Assembly: GCA_945906755.1 (NCBI GenBank)
Contig: CAMDRJ010000014.1
Location: 1-32,931 of the forward strand
Reading direction: 5' to 3'
Length of the DNA: 32,931 nucleotides
Origin: Klebsiella pneumoniae
Lineage (GTDB): Bacteria; Pseudomonadota; Gammaproteobacteria; Burkholderiales; SG8-39
Under the pieces are notes generated by a model. The model did no database searches and was not told the origin of the DNA. It was given only the letters and a program-made list of their open reading frames with translations. Positions 1-9,336 of this stretch are shown here, in pieces; positions within the stretch are counted from its first letter, which is position 1; each line of letters opens with the position of its first letter. A program made the translations under genes and the position numbers.

Positions 1-1020
1 CGCGTTACCAAACGAGCGGCCCAGCGCCAGCCGTCGCGCCCCCGCGTAGGCGATCATCGCGCCGTTGTCGGTGCAAAGCGCAAGTTCCGGATAGTGGACA
101 CGGAATCGACCCGTGATGGCGGCATCATCGAGGGCCTTGCGCAATGGACGATTCGCGCCAACGCCGCCAGCAACGACCAGATCGCCGATCCCTGCTTTCG
201 TCAAGGCCGCACGCGATTTCGAAACCAGGATCTCCACCACCGCCTGCTCAAACTCGGCCGCGAGATCGGCCTTTTCGTCAGGACTCAGGCTGCGATCCCC
301 GATCCGCGTGAGCACTGCGGTCTTGAGTCCGGCAAAGCTGAAATCGAGCGTGCCGCTTTTCAGCATGGGACGCGGCAGCGTGAACCGCCCAGGCGTGCCA
401 CGGCTTGCCAGCGCCGACAGCGCCGGTCCACCCGGGTAGCCAAGCCCCAGCATATGTGCTGTCTTATCAAAGGCTTCCCCGGCGGCGTCATCAAGGGTTT
501 CGCCCAGCAACGCATAGGTTCCCATCTGCGTGACGCGCATGAGCTGAGTGTGCCCACCGGACACCAGCAACGCCACAAACGGGAAAACCGGCGGGTTGGC
601 GGACAGCATCGGCGAGAGCAGATGGCCTTCGAGATGGTGAATCGGGATCGCCGGCACACCGAGTCCCATCGCGATTGCGGACGCAACGCTGGCGCCAACG
701 AGCAATGCACCGGCTAAGCCCGGGCCGGCGGTGTACGCAATCGCTGAGAGATCGGATAAGTTAGCGTTTGCTTCCGCGATGACTTGTCGAATCAAAGGAA
801 TGATGCGTCGCACATGATCCCGCGATGCCATCTCCGGCACCACCCCCCCATAGACCGCATGCAGATCAACCTGTGAATGAATCGCCTGGCCGATCAGACC
901 GCGCTTGGTGTGATACAGCGCGATGCCGGTTTCGTCGCAAGATGTTTCGATGCCAAGCACAAGTAGCGGGGCCGTTCCAGGAAAAGGCGGGGCGCTGGAT
1001 GGGTTCAATAGTGGCGGCAT
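1..1020 (-). CDS. tsaD: TsaD, tRNA N6-threonylcarbamoyladenosine transferase (3' end cut by window edge)
   Basis: TsaD transfers the threonylcarbamoyl group from TC-AMP to A37 of ANN-decoding tRNAs, with TsaB and TsaE, in the cytoplasm. The translation carries the Kae1/Gcp hallmarks: [12 protein letters not shown] near the start, the metal-binding HLEGHLLSP motif, VSGGHTQLM in the ASKHA fold, and [12 protein letters not shown] near the C-terminus. 340 codons are present and about 20 C-terminal residues are missing beyond position 1. The start is uncertain. ATG at 1020 is the first start after an in-frame TAA but adds about 20 Pro/Leu-rich residues with no clear ribosome site; GTG at 960 starts exactly where the family usually begins. 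It is read divergently from rpsU, an arrangement familiar from proteobacteria. Family identity is very secure; the start is not. Confidence 0.95.
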   Translation of the reverse strand, partial: MPPLLNPSSAPPFPGTAPLLVLGIETSCDETGIALYHTKRGLIGQAIHSQVDLHAVYGGVVPEMASRDHVRRIIPLIRQVIAEANANLSDLSAIAYTAGPGLAGALLVGASVASAIAMGLGVPAIPIHHLEGHLLSPMLSANPPVFPFVALLVSGGHTQLMRVTQMGTYALLGETLDDAAGEAFDKTAHMLGLGYPGGPALSALASRGTPGRFTLPRPMLKSGTLDFSFAGLKTAVLTRIGDRSLSPDEKADLAAEFEQAVVEILVSKSRAALTKAGIGDLVVAGGVGANRPLRKALDDAAITGRFRVHYPELALCTDNGAMIAYAGARRLALGRSFGNA

Positions 1021-1063
1021 CGACTGGGGCAGCGGGACGGATTAAAAGGATCCACAGGAGTGG

Positions 1064-1093
1064 TTGCTGATTATCTTGCAGAATCGTTATACT
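1064..1093 (+). promoter_or_regulatory. Sigma-70 type promoter for rpsU operon
   Basis: TTGCTG at 1064-1069 and TATACT at 1088-1093 are separated by 18 bases and lie about 40 bases before the rpsU start. Both boxes are one to two bases from the consensus. This is the best promoter match noted in the window and fits a ribosomal-protein operon. Inferred from sequence only. Confidence 0.6.
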
Positions 1094-1130
1094 CCACGGC
1101 TTTCCGCAATTCACCCTAACACGAGTCTTC

Positions 1131-1343
1131 ATGCCGACTGTCCGCGTCAAGGAAAACGAACCGTTCGAAGCCGCGCTTCGACGCTTCAAGCGCACCGTAG
1201 AAAAAACCGGTCTTCTGACTGAACTACGGGCCCGCGAGTTTTACGAGAAACCGACCACTGAGCGCAAGCGCAAGCTCGCCGCGGCCGTTAAGCGACACTA
1301 CAAACGCATTCGCAGCCAGCAACTCCCACCGCGAATGTTCTAA
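1131..1343 (+). CDS. rpsU: 30S ribosomal protein S21
   Basis: S21 sits on the platform of the 30S subunit near the anti-Shine-Dalgarno region and supports initiation. The 70-residue protein is full length for the family and shows its pattern: start [20 protein letters not shown], the central [14 protein letters not shown] segment, and a basic C-terminal half. The ATG lies just downstream of a good promoter (1064-1093); the ribosome site is weak (ACGAG). It heads the classical rpsU-dnaG-rpoD macromolecular-synthesis operon, here with yqeY inserted. A perfect hairpin (1415-1438) follows the gene and may cap S21-only transcripts. Confidence 0.97.
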   Translation: MPTVRVKENEPFEAALRRFKRTVEKTGLLTELRAREFYEKPTTERKRKLAAAVKRHYKRIRSQQLPPRMF

Positions 1344-1414
1344 AGACGTAGCGGGTTGCGCACCCCTGGCTTCGGCGTGCTCCTACCTGGTCGCAGTACT
1401 CGTTGTATCGGCGT

Positions 1415-1438
1415 ATCGTTTGGGATCGCCCAAACGAT
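1415..1438 (+). promoter_or_regulatory. Perfect 10-bp hairpin between rpsU and yqeY, possible attenuator or RNA-processing site
   Basis: ATCGTTTGGG (1415-1424) and CCCAAACGAT (1429-1438) pair perfectly around the tetraloop ATCG. No T-run follows, so it is not a textbook intrinsic terminator. In E. coli the rpsU-dnaG gap holds a terminator and an RNase E site that keep DnaG low relative to S21; the position here suggests the same role. That functional reading is inference. A smaller GCAATT/AATTGC inverted repeat follows at 1455-1474. Confidence 0.5.
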
Positions 1439-1563
1439 CTTATCGCTTGGTATAGCAATTCGCGCGAAAATTGCCCGTCTTCCCACGTCAACGGATTGCA
1501 TCGCACCGATCGGGCCCATAGCGGACTGCTTGGTGTGATCTAGATCCTATGGAGGTCCCGTCC

Positions 1564-2010
1564 ATGTCGCTGAAAGCCCGCGTTACCGAAGACATGAAAA
1601 CCGCAATGAAGGCGAAGGATGCACCGCGGCTATCGGCTATCCGCCTGCTGCTTGCGGCCATCAAGCAAAAGGAAGTGGACGAGCGGATTGAATTGACGGA
1701 TGCAGACGTCCTTGCTGCGATCGAAAAGATGCTGAAGCAGCGGCGCGATTCGATTGCACAGTTTCAAGCTGCCGGGCGGAAAGATTTGGCCGATGTCGAG
1801 GTCTTTGAGATCGACGTCTTGAGCGGCTACATGCCGCAGCAACTCTCGGAAGCCGAGGTCCTCGTAGCGGTTTCCGCGGCGATGAAGGAATCGGGTGCCC
1901 AGGGCATGAAAGACATGGGCAAGGTCATGGCGATCCTCAAACCCCAGCTCGCCGGAAAGTTCGATCTGGCCAAAGTCTCGGGATTAGTAAAAGGCAAACT
2001 CGCGGGTTGA
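1564..2010 (+). CDS. yqeY: GatB/YqeY domain protein
   Basis: This 148-residue protein matches the stand-alone YqeY family, which shares its helical fold with the C-terminal tRNA-binding domain of GatB, a subunit of Asp/Glu-tRNA amidotransferase. Family features visible are the opening LKARVTEDMKTAMKAKD, AIRLLLAAIKQKEVDER, ML(K)QRRDSI, LSGYMPQQLSE and the closing GKVMAILKPQLAGK segment. The start is set at 1564 because GGAGGT (1551-1556) lies 7 bases upstream; the in-frame ATG at 1549 overlaps that ribosome site. It lies between rpsU and dnaG in the operon, as in many proteobacteria. Its exact biochemical role is not established; a tRNA-linked function is inferred from the GatB similarity. Confidence 0.92.
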   Translation: MSLKARVTEDMKTAMKAKDAPRLSAIRLLLAAIKQKEVDERIELTDADVLAAIEKMLKQRRDSIAQFQAAGRKDLADVEVFEIDVLSGYMPQQLSEAEVLVAVSAAMKESGAQGMKDMGKVMAILKPQLAGKFDLAKVSGLVKGKLAG

Positions 2011-2083
2011 TCGGGCGGGGGATTGGGGGCGCCGACGTGCGATGTCGTGGCGCTGTCGGATTCGCTAGACTCAGGCATCGCTG

Positions 2084-2120
2084 CTTCCCACCGGCCGCGT
2101 CGGTAGAGCCCAGTGGGAAG
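2084..2120 (+). repeat. Inverted repeat in the dnaG leader
   Basis: CTTCCCAC (2084-2091) is the exact reverse complement of GTGGGAAG (2113-2120), with a 21-base loop that can extend the stem through GGC/GCC. It sits 44 bases before the proposed dnaG start, in the 154-base yqeY-dnaG gap. It may be an mRNA structure affecting dnaG translation; no protein-site match was recognised. Confidence 0.3.
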
Positions 2121-2164
2121 TCGGCATCGCGCTTGCCCGGCGCACCACGCGTGAAAGAATTCGA

Positions 2165-3994
2165 TTGATCACCGAGTCATTCAAACAGGAGTTGCTCGCG
2201 CGCGTCGACATTGTCGATGTCATCGACGCGCGGGTGCCGCTCAAGAAAACCGGTGCCAATTTCTCGGCGCGCTGCCCGTTTCATACGGAAAAGAGCCCCT
2301 CGTTTTCGGTGAGTCCGACCAAGCAGTTCTATCACTGCTTCGGTTGCGGCGTGCATGGCAACGTCATTGGCTTTCTGATGGAGTACGCAGGGCTTGGCTA
2401 TGTTGAGGCGGTGCGCGAACTCGCCGAAGGCGTCGGTATGAAAATGCCCGCGTACGAGCCGAAATCCGACACCGACAAACCGCACGCCCCACTGGCGAAT
2501 GATTTGTTCGAGGTGATGGCCAAGGCGATGCAGTTTTATCGCGACGAGCTGAAAGGCACGCCCACCGCGATCGAGTATTTGAAGAAGCGCGGCTTGACCG
2601 GGCAGATCGCCGCTCGTTTTGGCATTGGCTACGCACCTGCCGAGTCACAGGGCCTGCGCCGCGCCTTCCCACAATACGATGCGGCATCACTGGTCGAATG
2701 CGGGTTGATCATCGAGGGCGAAGGCGGGCGACGATACGACCGGTTTCGCGACCGGATCATGTTCCCCATCATCAATCAGCGTGGTCAGGTCATCGGCTTT
2801 GGCGGCCGCGTGATTGGCGCGGGTGAACCCAAGTACCTCAATTCGCCCGAAACGCCATTGTTCGAAAAGCGCCGTGAGTTGTATGGCCTCAGGGAAGCGC
2901 GTGAGTCGATTCGCAAAGACAGCCGGGTGGTGGTGGTTGAGGGATATATGGACGTCGTTGCGCTGGCACAGCATGGCATCGAAAACGCCGTCGCCACGTT
3001 AGGCACCGCAACGACCTCGAATCACGTCCTTAAACTGTTGCGACAAGCCGAAGAAATCGTGTTTTGTTTCGATGGTGATGCGGCCGGTCGCAAAGCGGCC
3101 TGGCATGCCCTCGATGTGAGCCTCGCATCTTTGCCCGATGGCAAGATGGTGCGCTTTCTCATGCTGTCCCCCGAACACGACCCCGATAGCTTCGTGCGGG
3201 CCGAAGGGGCCGAAGCATTTCGCCAGATGGCCGCGACGGCAGCACCGCTCTCTGAGTTTATGGTGAGCGAGTTGGCGCGACGCAGCCCGGTCACGACGGC
3301 CGAAGGGCGTTCACGTTTTGTCAACGAGGCCAAGCCGCTGTTGCAAAAAATGGTGGCACCCATCCTGCAATTGCAGCTGCTACGCGATGTCGCGCGACGG
3401 GCCGAACTTGACGAGCAGGACCTCACCCGACTGCTTGGCATGCAGACGAACCGACCGACCAGTTCGGCTCGACCCGACGCGGCCTGGCCCGTATGGCGAG
3501 CGGCCGCCAGTGTGACCGTGCCGACGCGCGGCACGCTGATTCCGATGCGGCGCCTGGAGTGGACGATGTTGCAAAGCGTGATGGCACGGCCGGAACTCGT
3601 GTCGGCGGAAGTGATCGAATACGAATCAAGTGATTATCCGGAAGGCCGCGCCTTGACCGCCGTCGTTGCATCGTTGCATGAGGACCCCACGACCACCGCA
3701 GGATTGATTGAACGGTTTCAGAATACCGAGCATGCGCCGATACTTAATGCGGTCTGCGCCGAGTTGCTGAAGCTCAATATTCCGGACGGCGAAATCGAGG
3801 CGGACCTCAAACAAGCCCTCCTGAAAGTGCAACTTGGTCGCATCCAGGCGCGTCTGGTCGCGCTGACCTCCTCAAGTACGCAGCCGAAGGGGGACGGCGC
3901 CCCAGAATCGTTGCAGGGAGAGCAGGTGCTCGAGTTGCTCCGACGCAAAGGAGAGCTGCAACGTGCGCTTAATAGCACCGGTGACGTGGTATGA
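2165..3994 (+). CDS. dnaG: DNA primase DnaG
   Basis: DnaG makes the RNA primers for leading- and lagging-strand synthesis at the replication fork, working with DnaB. The 609-residue protein has the full domain order: a CHC2 zinc finger (C37, H40, C58, C61), the catalytic core with the TOPRIM motifs EGYMD (E259) and DGDAAG (D303, D305), and a C-terminal helicase-binding region. It is slightly longer than E. coli DnaG (581). No ATG fits the usual N-terminus; TTG at 2165 is the best start, giving the family-like ITESFKQELLARVDIVDVID, with a weak AAAGA upstream. The frame is open further upstream, so a slightly longer product is possible. Third gene of the macromolecular-synthesis operon. Confidence 0.96.
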   Translation: MITESFKQELLARVDIVDVIDARVPLKKTGANFSARCPFHTEKSPSFSVSPTKQFYHCFGCGVHGNVIGFLMEYAGLGYVEAVRELAEGVGMKMPAYEPKSDTDKPHAPLANDLFEVMAKAMQFYRDELKGTPTAIEYLKKRGLTGQIAARFGIGYAPAESQGLRRAFPQYDAASLVECGLIIEGEGGRRYDRFRDRIMFPIINQRGQVIGFGGRVIGAGEPKYLNSPETPLFEKRRELYGLREARESIRKDSRVVVVEGYMDVVALAQHGIENAVATLGTATTSNHVLKLLRQAEEIVFCFDGDAAGRKAAWHALDVSLASLPDGKMVRFLMLSPEHDPDSFVRAEGAEAFRQMAATAAPLSEFMVSELARRSPVTTAEGRSRFVNEAKPLLQKMVAPILQLQLLRDVARRAELDEQDLTRLLGMQTNRPTSSARPDAAWPVWRAAASVTVPTRGTLIPMRRLEWTMLQSVMARPELVSAEVIEYESSDYPEGRALTAVVASLHEDPTTTAGLIERFQNTEHAPILNAVCAELLKLNIPDGEIEADLKQALLKVQLGRIQARLVALTSSSTQPKGDGAPESLQGEQVLELLRRKGELQRALNSTGDVV

Positions 3995-4179
3995 TTTCGG
4001 GTTATTCAGGACCTGTCCCGGACCCGCTTTCGGTTGCTTGGCCAGCCCTCCGACGAAGTGCCCCATAGCTGTTAAGCAGTTGAATGTATGAAGGTTTGAC
4101 CGGGATTTGGTCGAATTTCGAGTCGGCATCGCTGCTGATCACACTCTTAACCGCGTTACGTCTCACACCAGGAACGACG

Positions 4180-6534
4180 ATGGTCAAATCGAAGGCGAAA
4201 TCGAAAGCGAAAACCGCAGCCGCCAAACGGCCGGCATCCGCGCAGCCCAAGAAAACGAAGCCGGCGGCAAAGCCTGCGACGCGGGCAAGTTCGAAGCCGG
4301 CCGCCAAGTCGCGTCCGTTGAGCAAGGCCAAGCCGGCCAAGAAGCCCCAGGCCGACAAAGCCGTCGAAAAGGTCAAGGAACACCCGAAGCTTGCTCCTGC
4401 CAAAGGCAAAGCCGCGACGCCCGGGAAGGCCGAAAAGAAAGAAAAAGTGAAAGCTTCGGTCAATGAGACCAAGGCTGAAAAGGTAACGCCACGTGCCAAG
4501 GGTGCCGCCGCTGCCCCGCAGGGCCGGGGTGACAAGACGCCGCAGAAGATCGCCGAGAAACCCGCGAAGCCTGTTGAGCCGGTTGCCATTCCGAAAGAAC
4601 GCGTCAAGGCCATCGCTGAAGAATTGGCGCGCGAGAAGAAGCGCCGTAAGGGCGAAGACCGCGTCGCGCCTGCGATCCTCAAGCCTGAGGACACCGAGGC
4701 ACGCCGCACCCGCCTGAAAAATCTGATCAAGCTCGGCAAAGAGCGTGGGTTCCTCACCTATGCCGAGATCAACGATCATCTCCCCGACGATATGGTCGAT
4801 GCGGAGCAGATCGAATCGATCATCACGACGTTCAACGACATGGGCATCCAGGTCTATGACGTCGCGCCCGATGCCGAGCAGCTCATCATTAACGAGAACG
4901 CGCCGGCACCCGTTTCCGACGAAGACGTCGAAGAAGAGGCTGAGGCGGCGCTCTCGACCGTGGATCCGGAGTTTGGCCGCACCACTGATCCGGTCCGGAT
5001 GTACATGCGTGAAATGGGCTCGGTGGAGCTGTTGACGCGTGAAGGCGAAATCGAGATCGCCAAGCGGATCGAAGAGGGCCTGAAGCACATGATTCAGGCC
5101 ATCTCGGCCTGCCCGACGACGATCACCGAAATTCTCGACCTGTGGGCGAAAGTCGAACGCGATGACATGCGGATCGATGAACTCGTCGATGGGCTGCACG
5201 ATTCGAACGCCAAGGACGTCGCGGCGGCCGCCATTGAAGAAGCCGCCGATGCCGAACCGGAAGCCGATGAAGACGAAGAGGAAGTGGACGACGGCGGTGC
5301 GGCCCTGGCGGCCAGCATGCTGCAATTGAAGCAGGACTCCGCGCCGCATTTTGAGCGGATTCTTCGCCTGTCGGCCAAGCTCAAGTCAGCGCTCACCACG
5401 TACGGACACAAGAGCAAGGAATACATCAAGGTTCGCGACCAGATCAGCAATGAGCTGATGGGTATTCGCTTTACCGCGCGGATCATCGAGCGGCTGTGCG
5501 ATACGGTGCGTGGCATGGTCGATCAAGTGCGTCGCCATGAGCGCACGATTCTCGATTTCTGCGTCGAGAAAGCGGGCATGCCCCGTGTCCACTTCATCAA
5601 GGTGTTCCCCGGCAACGAGACCAATCAGCGTTGGATACGCCATGAAATCGCGGCCGAAGCGCCTTACAGCACAGCGCTCATTCGCCTGGAACCTAACATC
5701 CTCGAGCAGCAGCAAAAGCTCATGGATATCCAACGGCATATTTCGATTCCGCTGCGCGAGCTGAAGGACATCAACAAACAGATGTCGACCGGTGAGGCCA
5801 AAGCACGTCGCGCCAAGCGCGAGATGACGGAAGCCAATCTGCGTCTAGTGATTTCGATCGCGAAAAAGTATACGAACCGCGGCTTGCAATTCCTCGATCT
5901 GATCCAGGAAGGCAACATCGGCCTCATGAAGGCGGTCGACAAGTTCGAGTACCGGCGCGGCTACAAATTCTCGACCTATGCTACCTGGTGGATTCGCCAG
6001 GCCATCACGCGGTCCATCGCCGATCAGGCGCGCACCATTCGTATTCCGGTGCACATGATCGAGACGATCAACAAGATGAACCGCATTTCACGGCAGATTC
6101 TCCAGGAAACCGGCCTTGAGCCCGACCCGGCGACGCTCGCGGTGAAAATGGAGATGCCCGAAGACAAGATCCGCAAGATCTTGAAGATCTCCAAGGAACC
6201 GATCTCGATGGAAACACCGATCGGTGACGACGACGATTCGCATCTTGGCGATTTCATCGAGGACACTTCGACCGTCGCGCCGAACGATGCCGCAATGTAT
6301 TCATCATTGCGCGATGTCACCAAAGACGTGCTCGATTCCCTGACGCCACGTGAAGCGAAGGTGCTGCGCATGCGTTTTGGCATCGAAATGAACACCGATC
6401 ACACTCTGGAAGAGGTCGGCAAGCAATTCGATGTCACACGCGAGCGGATTCGGCAGATCGAAGCCAAGGCGCTGCGCAAGCTGCGTCATCCATCGCGGTC
6501 CGAACGCTTGAAGAGTTTTCTCGACCAGAACTAG
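4180..6534 (+). CDS. rpoD: RNA polymerase primary sigma factor RpoD (sigma-70)
   Basis: RpoD directs core RNA polymerase to housekeeping promoters. The start ATG at 4180 follows AGGA by 6 bases; an open frame continues upstream to 4084 but reads unlike protein. The 784-residue product opens with a Lys/Ala/Pro-rich tract of about 160 residues, then region 1.1 (about 170-240), an acidic non-conserved stretch (about 345-375, [11 protein letters not shown]), regions 2-3 ([19 protein letters not shown] from about 550, then [14 protein letters not shown] and [13 protein letters not shown]), and the region 4 helix-turn-helix ([19 protein letters not shown] from H741). It is far longer than E. coli RpoD (613), mostly through the basic N-terminal tract, a style I associate with betaproteobacteria. 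It closes the operon and is followed by a terminator at 6555-6578. Confidence 0.97.
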   Translation: MVKSKAKSKAKTAAAKRPASAQPKKTKPAAKPATRASSKPAAKSRPLSKAKPAKKPQADKAVEKVKEHPKLAPAKGKAATPGKAEKKEKVKASVNETKAEKVTPRAKGAAAAPQGRGDKTPQKIAEKPAKPVEPVAIPKERVKAIAEELAREKKRRKGEDRVAPAILKPEDTEARRTRLKNLIKLGKERGFLTYAEINDHLPDDMVDAEQIESIITTFNDMGIQVYDVAPDAEQLIINENAPAPVSDEDVEEEAEAALSTVDPEFGRTTDPVRMYMREMGSVELLTREGEIEIAKRIEEGLKHMIQAISACPTTITEILDLWAKVERDDMRIDELVDGLHDSNAKDVAAAAIEEAADAEPEADEDEEEVDDGGAALAASMLQLKQDSAPHFERILRLSAKLKSALTTYGHKSKEYIKVRDQISNELMGIRFTARIIERLCDTVRGMVDQVRRHERTILDFCVEKAGMPRVHFIKVFPGNETNQRWIRHEIAAEAPYSTALIRLEPNILEQQQKLMDIQRHISIPLRELKDINKQMSTGEAKARRAKREMTEANLRLVISIAKKYTNRGLQFLDLIQEGNIGLMKAVDKFEYRRGYKFSTYATWWIRQAITRSIADQARTIRIPVHMIETINKMNRISRQILQETGLEPDPATLAVKMEMPEDKIRKILKISKEPISMETPIGDDDDSHLGDFIEDTSTVAPNDAAMYSSLRDVTKDVLDSLTPREAKVLRMRFGIEMNTDHTLEEVGKQFDVTRERIRQIEAKALRKLRHPSRSERLKSFLDQN

Positions 6535-6554
6535 GATCGGTTGGTTGCAAGGTT

Positions 6555-6578
6555 GAACGCCCCGTTTACGGGGCGTTC
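6555..6578 (+). terminator. Hairpin terminator after rpoD
   Basis: GAACGCCCCG (6555-6564) pairs perfectly with CGGGGCGTTC (6569-6578) around a TTTA loop, 20 bases after the rpoD stop. The T-run is weak (TCGATTCT), but position and stem strength support termination of the rpsU-rpoD operon. Confidence 0.7.
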
Positions 6579-6685
6579 TCGATTCTGGGTGGATGAGACC
6601 GTGTTGTTCCGGCACCGGCATCCAATCGCGCCAGCCCACGCACGGGTAACATTCACCAAGATCATATCGAAGGACGACGCGGCAC

Positions 6686-8059
6686 ATGGCAACCTACGAC
6701 TACGATTTGTTTGTGATTGGCGGCGGTTCGGGCGGCGTGCGTGCATCGCGCGTTGCGGCAGGTCTTGGCGCGCGCGTCGGCATCGCTGAGGATTATCGTG
6801 TTGGCGGCACCTGTGTTATTCGCGGCTGCGTCCCGAAAAAATTGTTCGTCTACGCCGCCCATTTTCGGGACGACTTCGAAGATGCGCGTGCTTACGGTTG
6901 GACAGTCGATGAACCGACCTTCTCATGGCCGACCTTGATGGCCAACAAGGATCGCGAGATTGCACGCCTGGAAGCCATTTACGGACGATTGCTCGATGGC
7001 TCCAAGGTAAAGCTCCATAAGGCGCGCGCTCGCCTCCTTGACCGCCATACGCTCGCAGTCGGCACCGATAAGGTGACGGCCAAGACGATTTTGGTCGCGA
7101 CCGGCGGATGGCCGGTGATGCCCTCGCTTCCAGGCATCGAGCACTGCATCAGCTCGAACGAGGCCTTCGAGTTGCCCGATCTGCCGGCTCGCGTGTTGGT
7201 CGTTGGTGGAGGCTATATCGCAGTCGAATTCGCGGGCATCTTTCGTGGGATGGGTTCGCAGGTGACGATTTCCTATCGTGGTGACCGCGTGTTGCGCGGT
7301 TTCGACCAAGACGTTCGTGCGACCTTGCAAGCCGAACTTGCCAAGAAGGGCTTCGACCTTGCGATGGGCAGCGTAGTCGAGTCGGTCGTGAAGCAGTCAA
7401 ACGGCTCACTGGCCGTAACGCTTCGCACCGGTGCTGATACGCGACGCCTTGAATGCGACGCAGTCATGTTTGCCACCGGTCGTGCGCCCAATACCGCCAA
7501 ACTTGGGCTGCAAGAGGCGGGCGTCGAACTAACACCGGATGGTGCGGTGCGCGTCAATGAGTTCTCCCGGTCAAGCGTCGATAATATTTTCGCGGTGGGC
7601 GATGTCACGAATCGCTATGCGCTGACACCCGTGGCAATCCGCGAGGGACAGGCCTTTGCGATTACTGAATTCGGCAGTACGCGGATTCCGGTTGATCATG
7701 AAACGATCGCCAGTGCCGTGTTTAGTCAGCCGCCGGTTAGCACCGTCGGACTCACTGAAGAGGCCGCGCTCAAGCGGCACGGCAGCGTCGATATTTACAA
7801 GACGGACTTCAAGGCGTTAAAGCACACCTTGTCGGGTCGAGATGAAAGAACGATGATGAAGTTGATCGTCGATGCAAAATCGGGACGTGTGTTGGGCGCG
7901 CACATGGTTGGCGCGGACGCCCCCGAAATCATTCAAGGGATCGCGATCGCGGTCAAGGCCGGACTCACCAAGGCGCAGTTTGATGCGACCTGCGCGATCC
8001 ATCCGACCGCGGCCGAAGAATTCGTCACGCTGAAAGAGAAACGTACGGTTTCAGCGTGA
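6686..8059 (+). CDS. gor: Glutathione-disulfide reductase (NADPH)
   Basis: This cytoplasmic flavoprotein reduces GSSG to two GSH with NADPH. The 457-residue sequence has the FAD-binding motif IGGGSGGVRAS near the N-terminus, the redox-active disulfide GGTCVIRGC (C43, C48), the NADP-binding GGGYIAVEFAG with a downstream YRGDRVLRGFD whose arginines fit NADPH preference, and the C-terminal catalytic HPT (H439). These features set it apart from lipoamide or mercuric reductases. AAGGA lies 11 bases before the ATG. It follows the rpoD terminator and converges on the HDOD gene with a 28-base gap, so it is probably its own transcription unit. Confidence 0.93.
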   Translation: MATYDYDLFVIGGGSGGVRASRVAAGLGARVGIAEDYRVGGTCVIRGCVPKKLFVYAAHFRDDFEDARAYGWTVDEPTFSWPTLMANKDREIARLEAIYGRLLDGSKVKLHKARARLLDRHTLAVGTDKVTAKTILVATGGWPVMPSLPGIEHCISSNEAFELPDLPARVLVVGGGYIAVEFAGIFRGMGSQVTISYRGDRVLRGFDQDVRATLQAELAKKGFDLAMGSVVESVVKQSNGSLAVTLRTGADTRRLECDAVMFATGRAPNTAKLGLQEAGVELTPDGAVRVNEFSRSSVDNIFAVGDVTNRYALTPVAIREGQAFAITEFGSTRIPVDHETIASAVFSQPPVSTVGLTEEAALKRHGSVDIYKTDFKALKHTLSGRDERTMMKLIVDAKSGRVLGAHMVGADAPEIIQGIAIAVKAGLTKAQFDATCAIHPTAAEEFVTLKEKRTVSA

Positions 8060-8087
8060 CGCTGCGCAATCAGCGCAAGGCGGTGCG

Positions 8088-8954
8088 TCAGGCGGCGATC
8101 GCGACATCCGACGATTTCAGCATTGCAGCGACACTCGCCAAGCCCGTTTCGTCGATGCCAAGTTCATTGGCGACCAGCGCTTTGCCGGCAGCCCATTCGC
8201 GGTGCGGCTTACCGGTCTGCTGCATCGATTGAATTTGATCGGCGAGTATCCCCACAGCGATTAGTCGTGCGCCCGCTTTCGATGGTGCCGGTCGACCAGC
8301 GGCTAAATTCGGCGCGTCATGATGGCTGAAAATCGCTTCACAAATTACATCAGACAACTGCCAGCTTTTGGCCAACACCCCACCAATATTCGCGTGATTG
8401 GTCGGAAAGGAAGCACTTTCGACTTCCACCATGCTTTTGTTGGGCGGCACCGCCTCGCCGGTGAAGAGGCCTCGGTAGTTAGGAAATTTGATCAGCATGA
8501 TCGCCTGCCCGCAATCGCGAAATAGCCCGTAGGTGTAGGCGACATAGCGATCGACCTGTACCACCATCGGCGCAAGGGCCGCGCTGTACGCCGCGGTCGT
8601 TGCCGAGTTGCGCCAGAACGCCTCGATGGAATTGGATTGACTGACCGGAAATGACCCTTTAAGAAGCAGGCTCGATACCAGCATCGATGTTGCACGCATG
8701 CCCAACACGGCGAACGCTTGCTGGACCGTGCTCACCTTCGACTTGAGCGCGAACATCGACGAGTTGGCGGTCTTCAATACCGCCGCGGCCAATCCGGGGT
8801 CGGATCCGATCAGATCGGCAAGGCGCCTCATATCGGCATCGTCCTTGCGCATTTCCTGCATGAACTCAAGAACGATCTTCGGACACGGCGGAATGCCGAT
8901 CGCGCGGACGATCTTTTCGGTTTCAGCGTCGATATCGATGGCGCTCGTGGTCAT
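8088..8954 (-). CDS. HDOD domain protein
   Basis: The 288-residue protein carries an HDOD domain over most of its length (PCPKIVLEFMQEM, LADLIGSDPGLAAAVLKTANSS, VSTVQQAFAVLGM, then the HANIGGVLAKSW and FSHHD segments). HDOD is a relative of HD phosphohydrolases that usually lacks the full metal site and acts in signalling or stress regulation. Only one domain is seen; no receiver, GGDEF or EAL domain is attached, so its partner is unknown. The ATG is preceded by GGAG at 7-base spacing. It stands alone, convergent with gor. The domain call is confident; the cellular role cannot be read from here. Confidence 0.85.
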   Translation of the reverse strand: MTTSAIDIDAETEKIVRAIGIPPCPKIVLEFMQEMRKDDADMRRLADLIGSDPGLAAAVLKTANSSMFALKSKVSTVQQAFAVLGMRATSMLVSSLLLKGSFPVSQSNSIEAFWRNSATTAAYSAALAPMVVQVDRYVAYTYGLFRDCGQAIMLIKFPNYRGLFTGEAVPPNKSMVEVESASFPTNHANIGGVLAKSWQLSDVICEAIFSHHDAPNLAAGRPAPSKAGARLIAVGILADQIQSMQQTGKPHREWAAGKALVANELGIDETGLASVAAMLKSSDVAIAA

Positions 8955-9333
8955 GATGGTCTCCGGGCCGCAATAGGCCTTCTATAGGAATTCGGCTATC
9001 AAGCCGATTCAAAGAGGAACGGATGGTTTGTAAATGACCGAGAATTAACGATCGTGCGAGGCCATCAAGAGCCCGCTCATATCGACGCAAGCCACTGGCT
9101 GAATGCATCGCGATTGCAATGTTTGTCGCGGAAATCAGGACTTCGTGAGCGATTCCATGTATAGTGCCGCCCCTGGACTCTCAGTCGCGGCATCCGGTTA
9201 GCGCCCCCAAGTCCCCTCGCGGTTGTTCTCGCTTCCTTCTCGAACTCCTCGATTTTTTTCCACTCAGCAGTCTTGTCTGCCTGAACCGGTTTCGATGGCG
9301 ATTGCTATCGCAGGCTGATTTCAGGAGATTTTT
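8955..9333. other. Intergenic region with probable rhlE promoter and long leader
   Basis: No convincing gene is seen in these 379 bases between the divergent HDOD and rhlE genes. TATAGT at 9160-9165 is a fair -10 box, but no good -35 box sits at the right distance. If used, it gives rhlE an untranslated leader of about 160 bases, rich in pyrimidines near 9225-9275. A long leader would fit cold-regulated helicase genes, but that is inference. Confidence 0.4.
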
Positions 9334-9336
9334 TTG
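9323..9336 (+). promoter_or_regulatory. Ribosome binding site fixing the TTG start of rhlE
   Basis: AGGAG at 9323-9327 lies 6 bases before TTG at 9334. No ATG is available at the family N-terminus, so this site decides the start. Confidence 0.75.

Noticed and set aside
4037-4066. Possible heat-shock sigma-32 promoter (CTTGG ... CCCCAT) before rpoD
   Set aside because: CCCCAT at 4061 is a good half, but the upstream half is poor and the spacing is too long, so it is not listed as a feature.
4084-4179. Upstream ATG for rpoD at 4084
   Set aside because: No ribosome site and the added 32 residues do not resemble RpoD; ATG 4180 has AGGA at good spacing.
4156-5349. Long minus-strand open frame (397 codons) inside rpoD
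   Set aside because: It is the exact complement of well-conserved rpoD; its Phe/Leu/Gly/Arg-rich translation reflects the Lys/Ala codons on the other strand.
8058-8092. TGACGC/GCGTCA inverted repeat between gor and the HDOD gene as a bidirectional terminator
   Set aside because: Only six outer base pairs with a long loop and no T-run; too weak to call.
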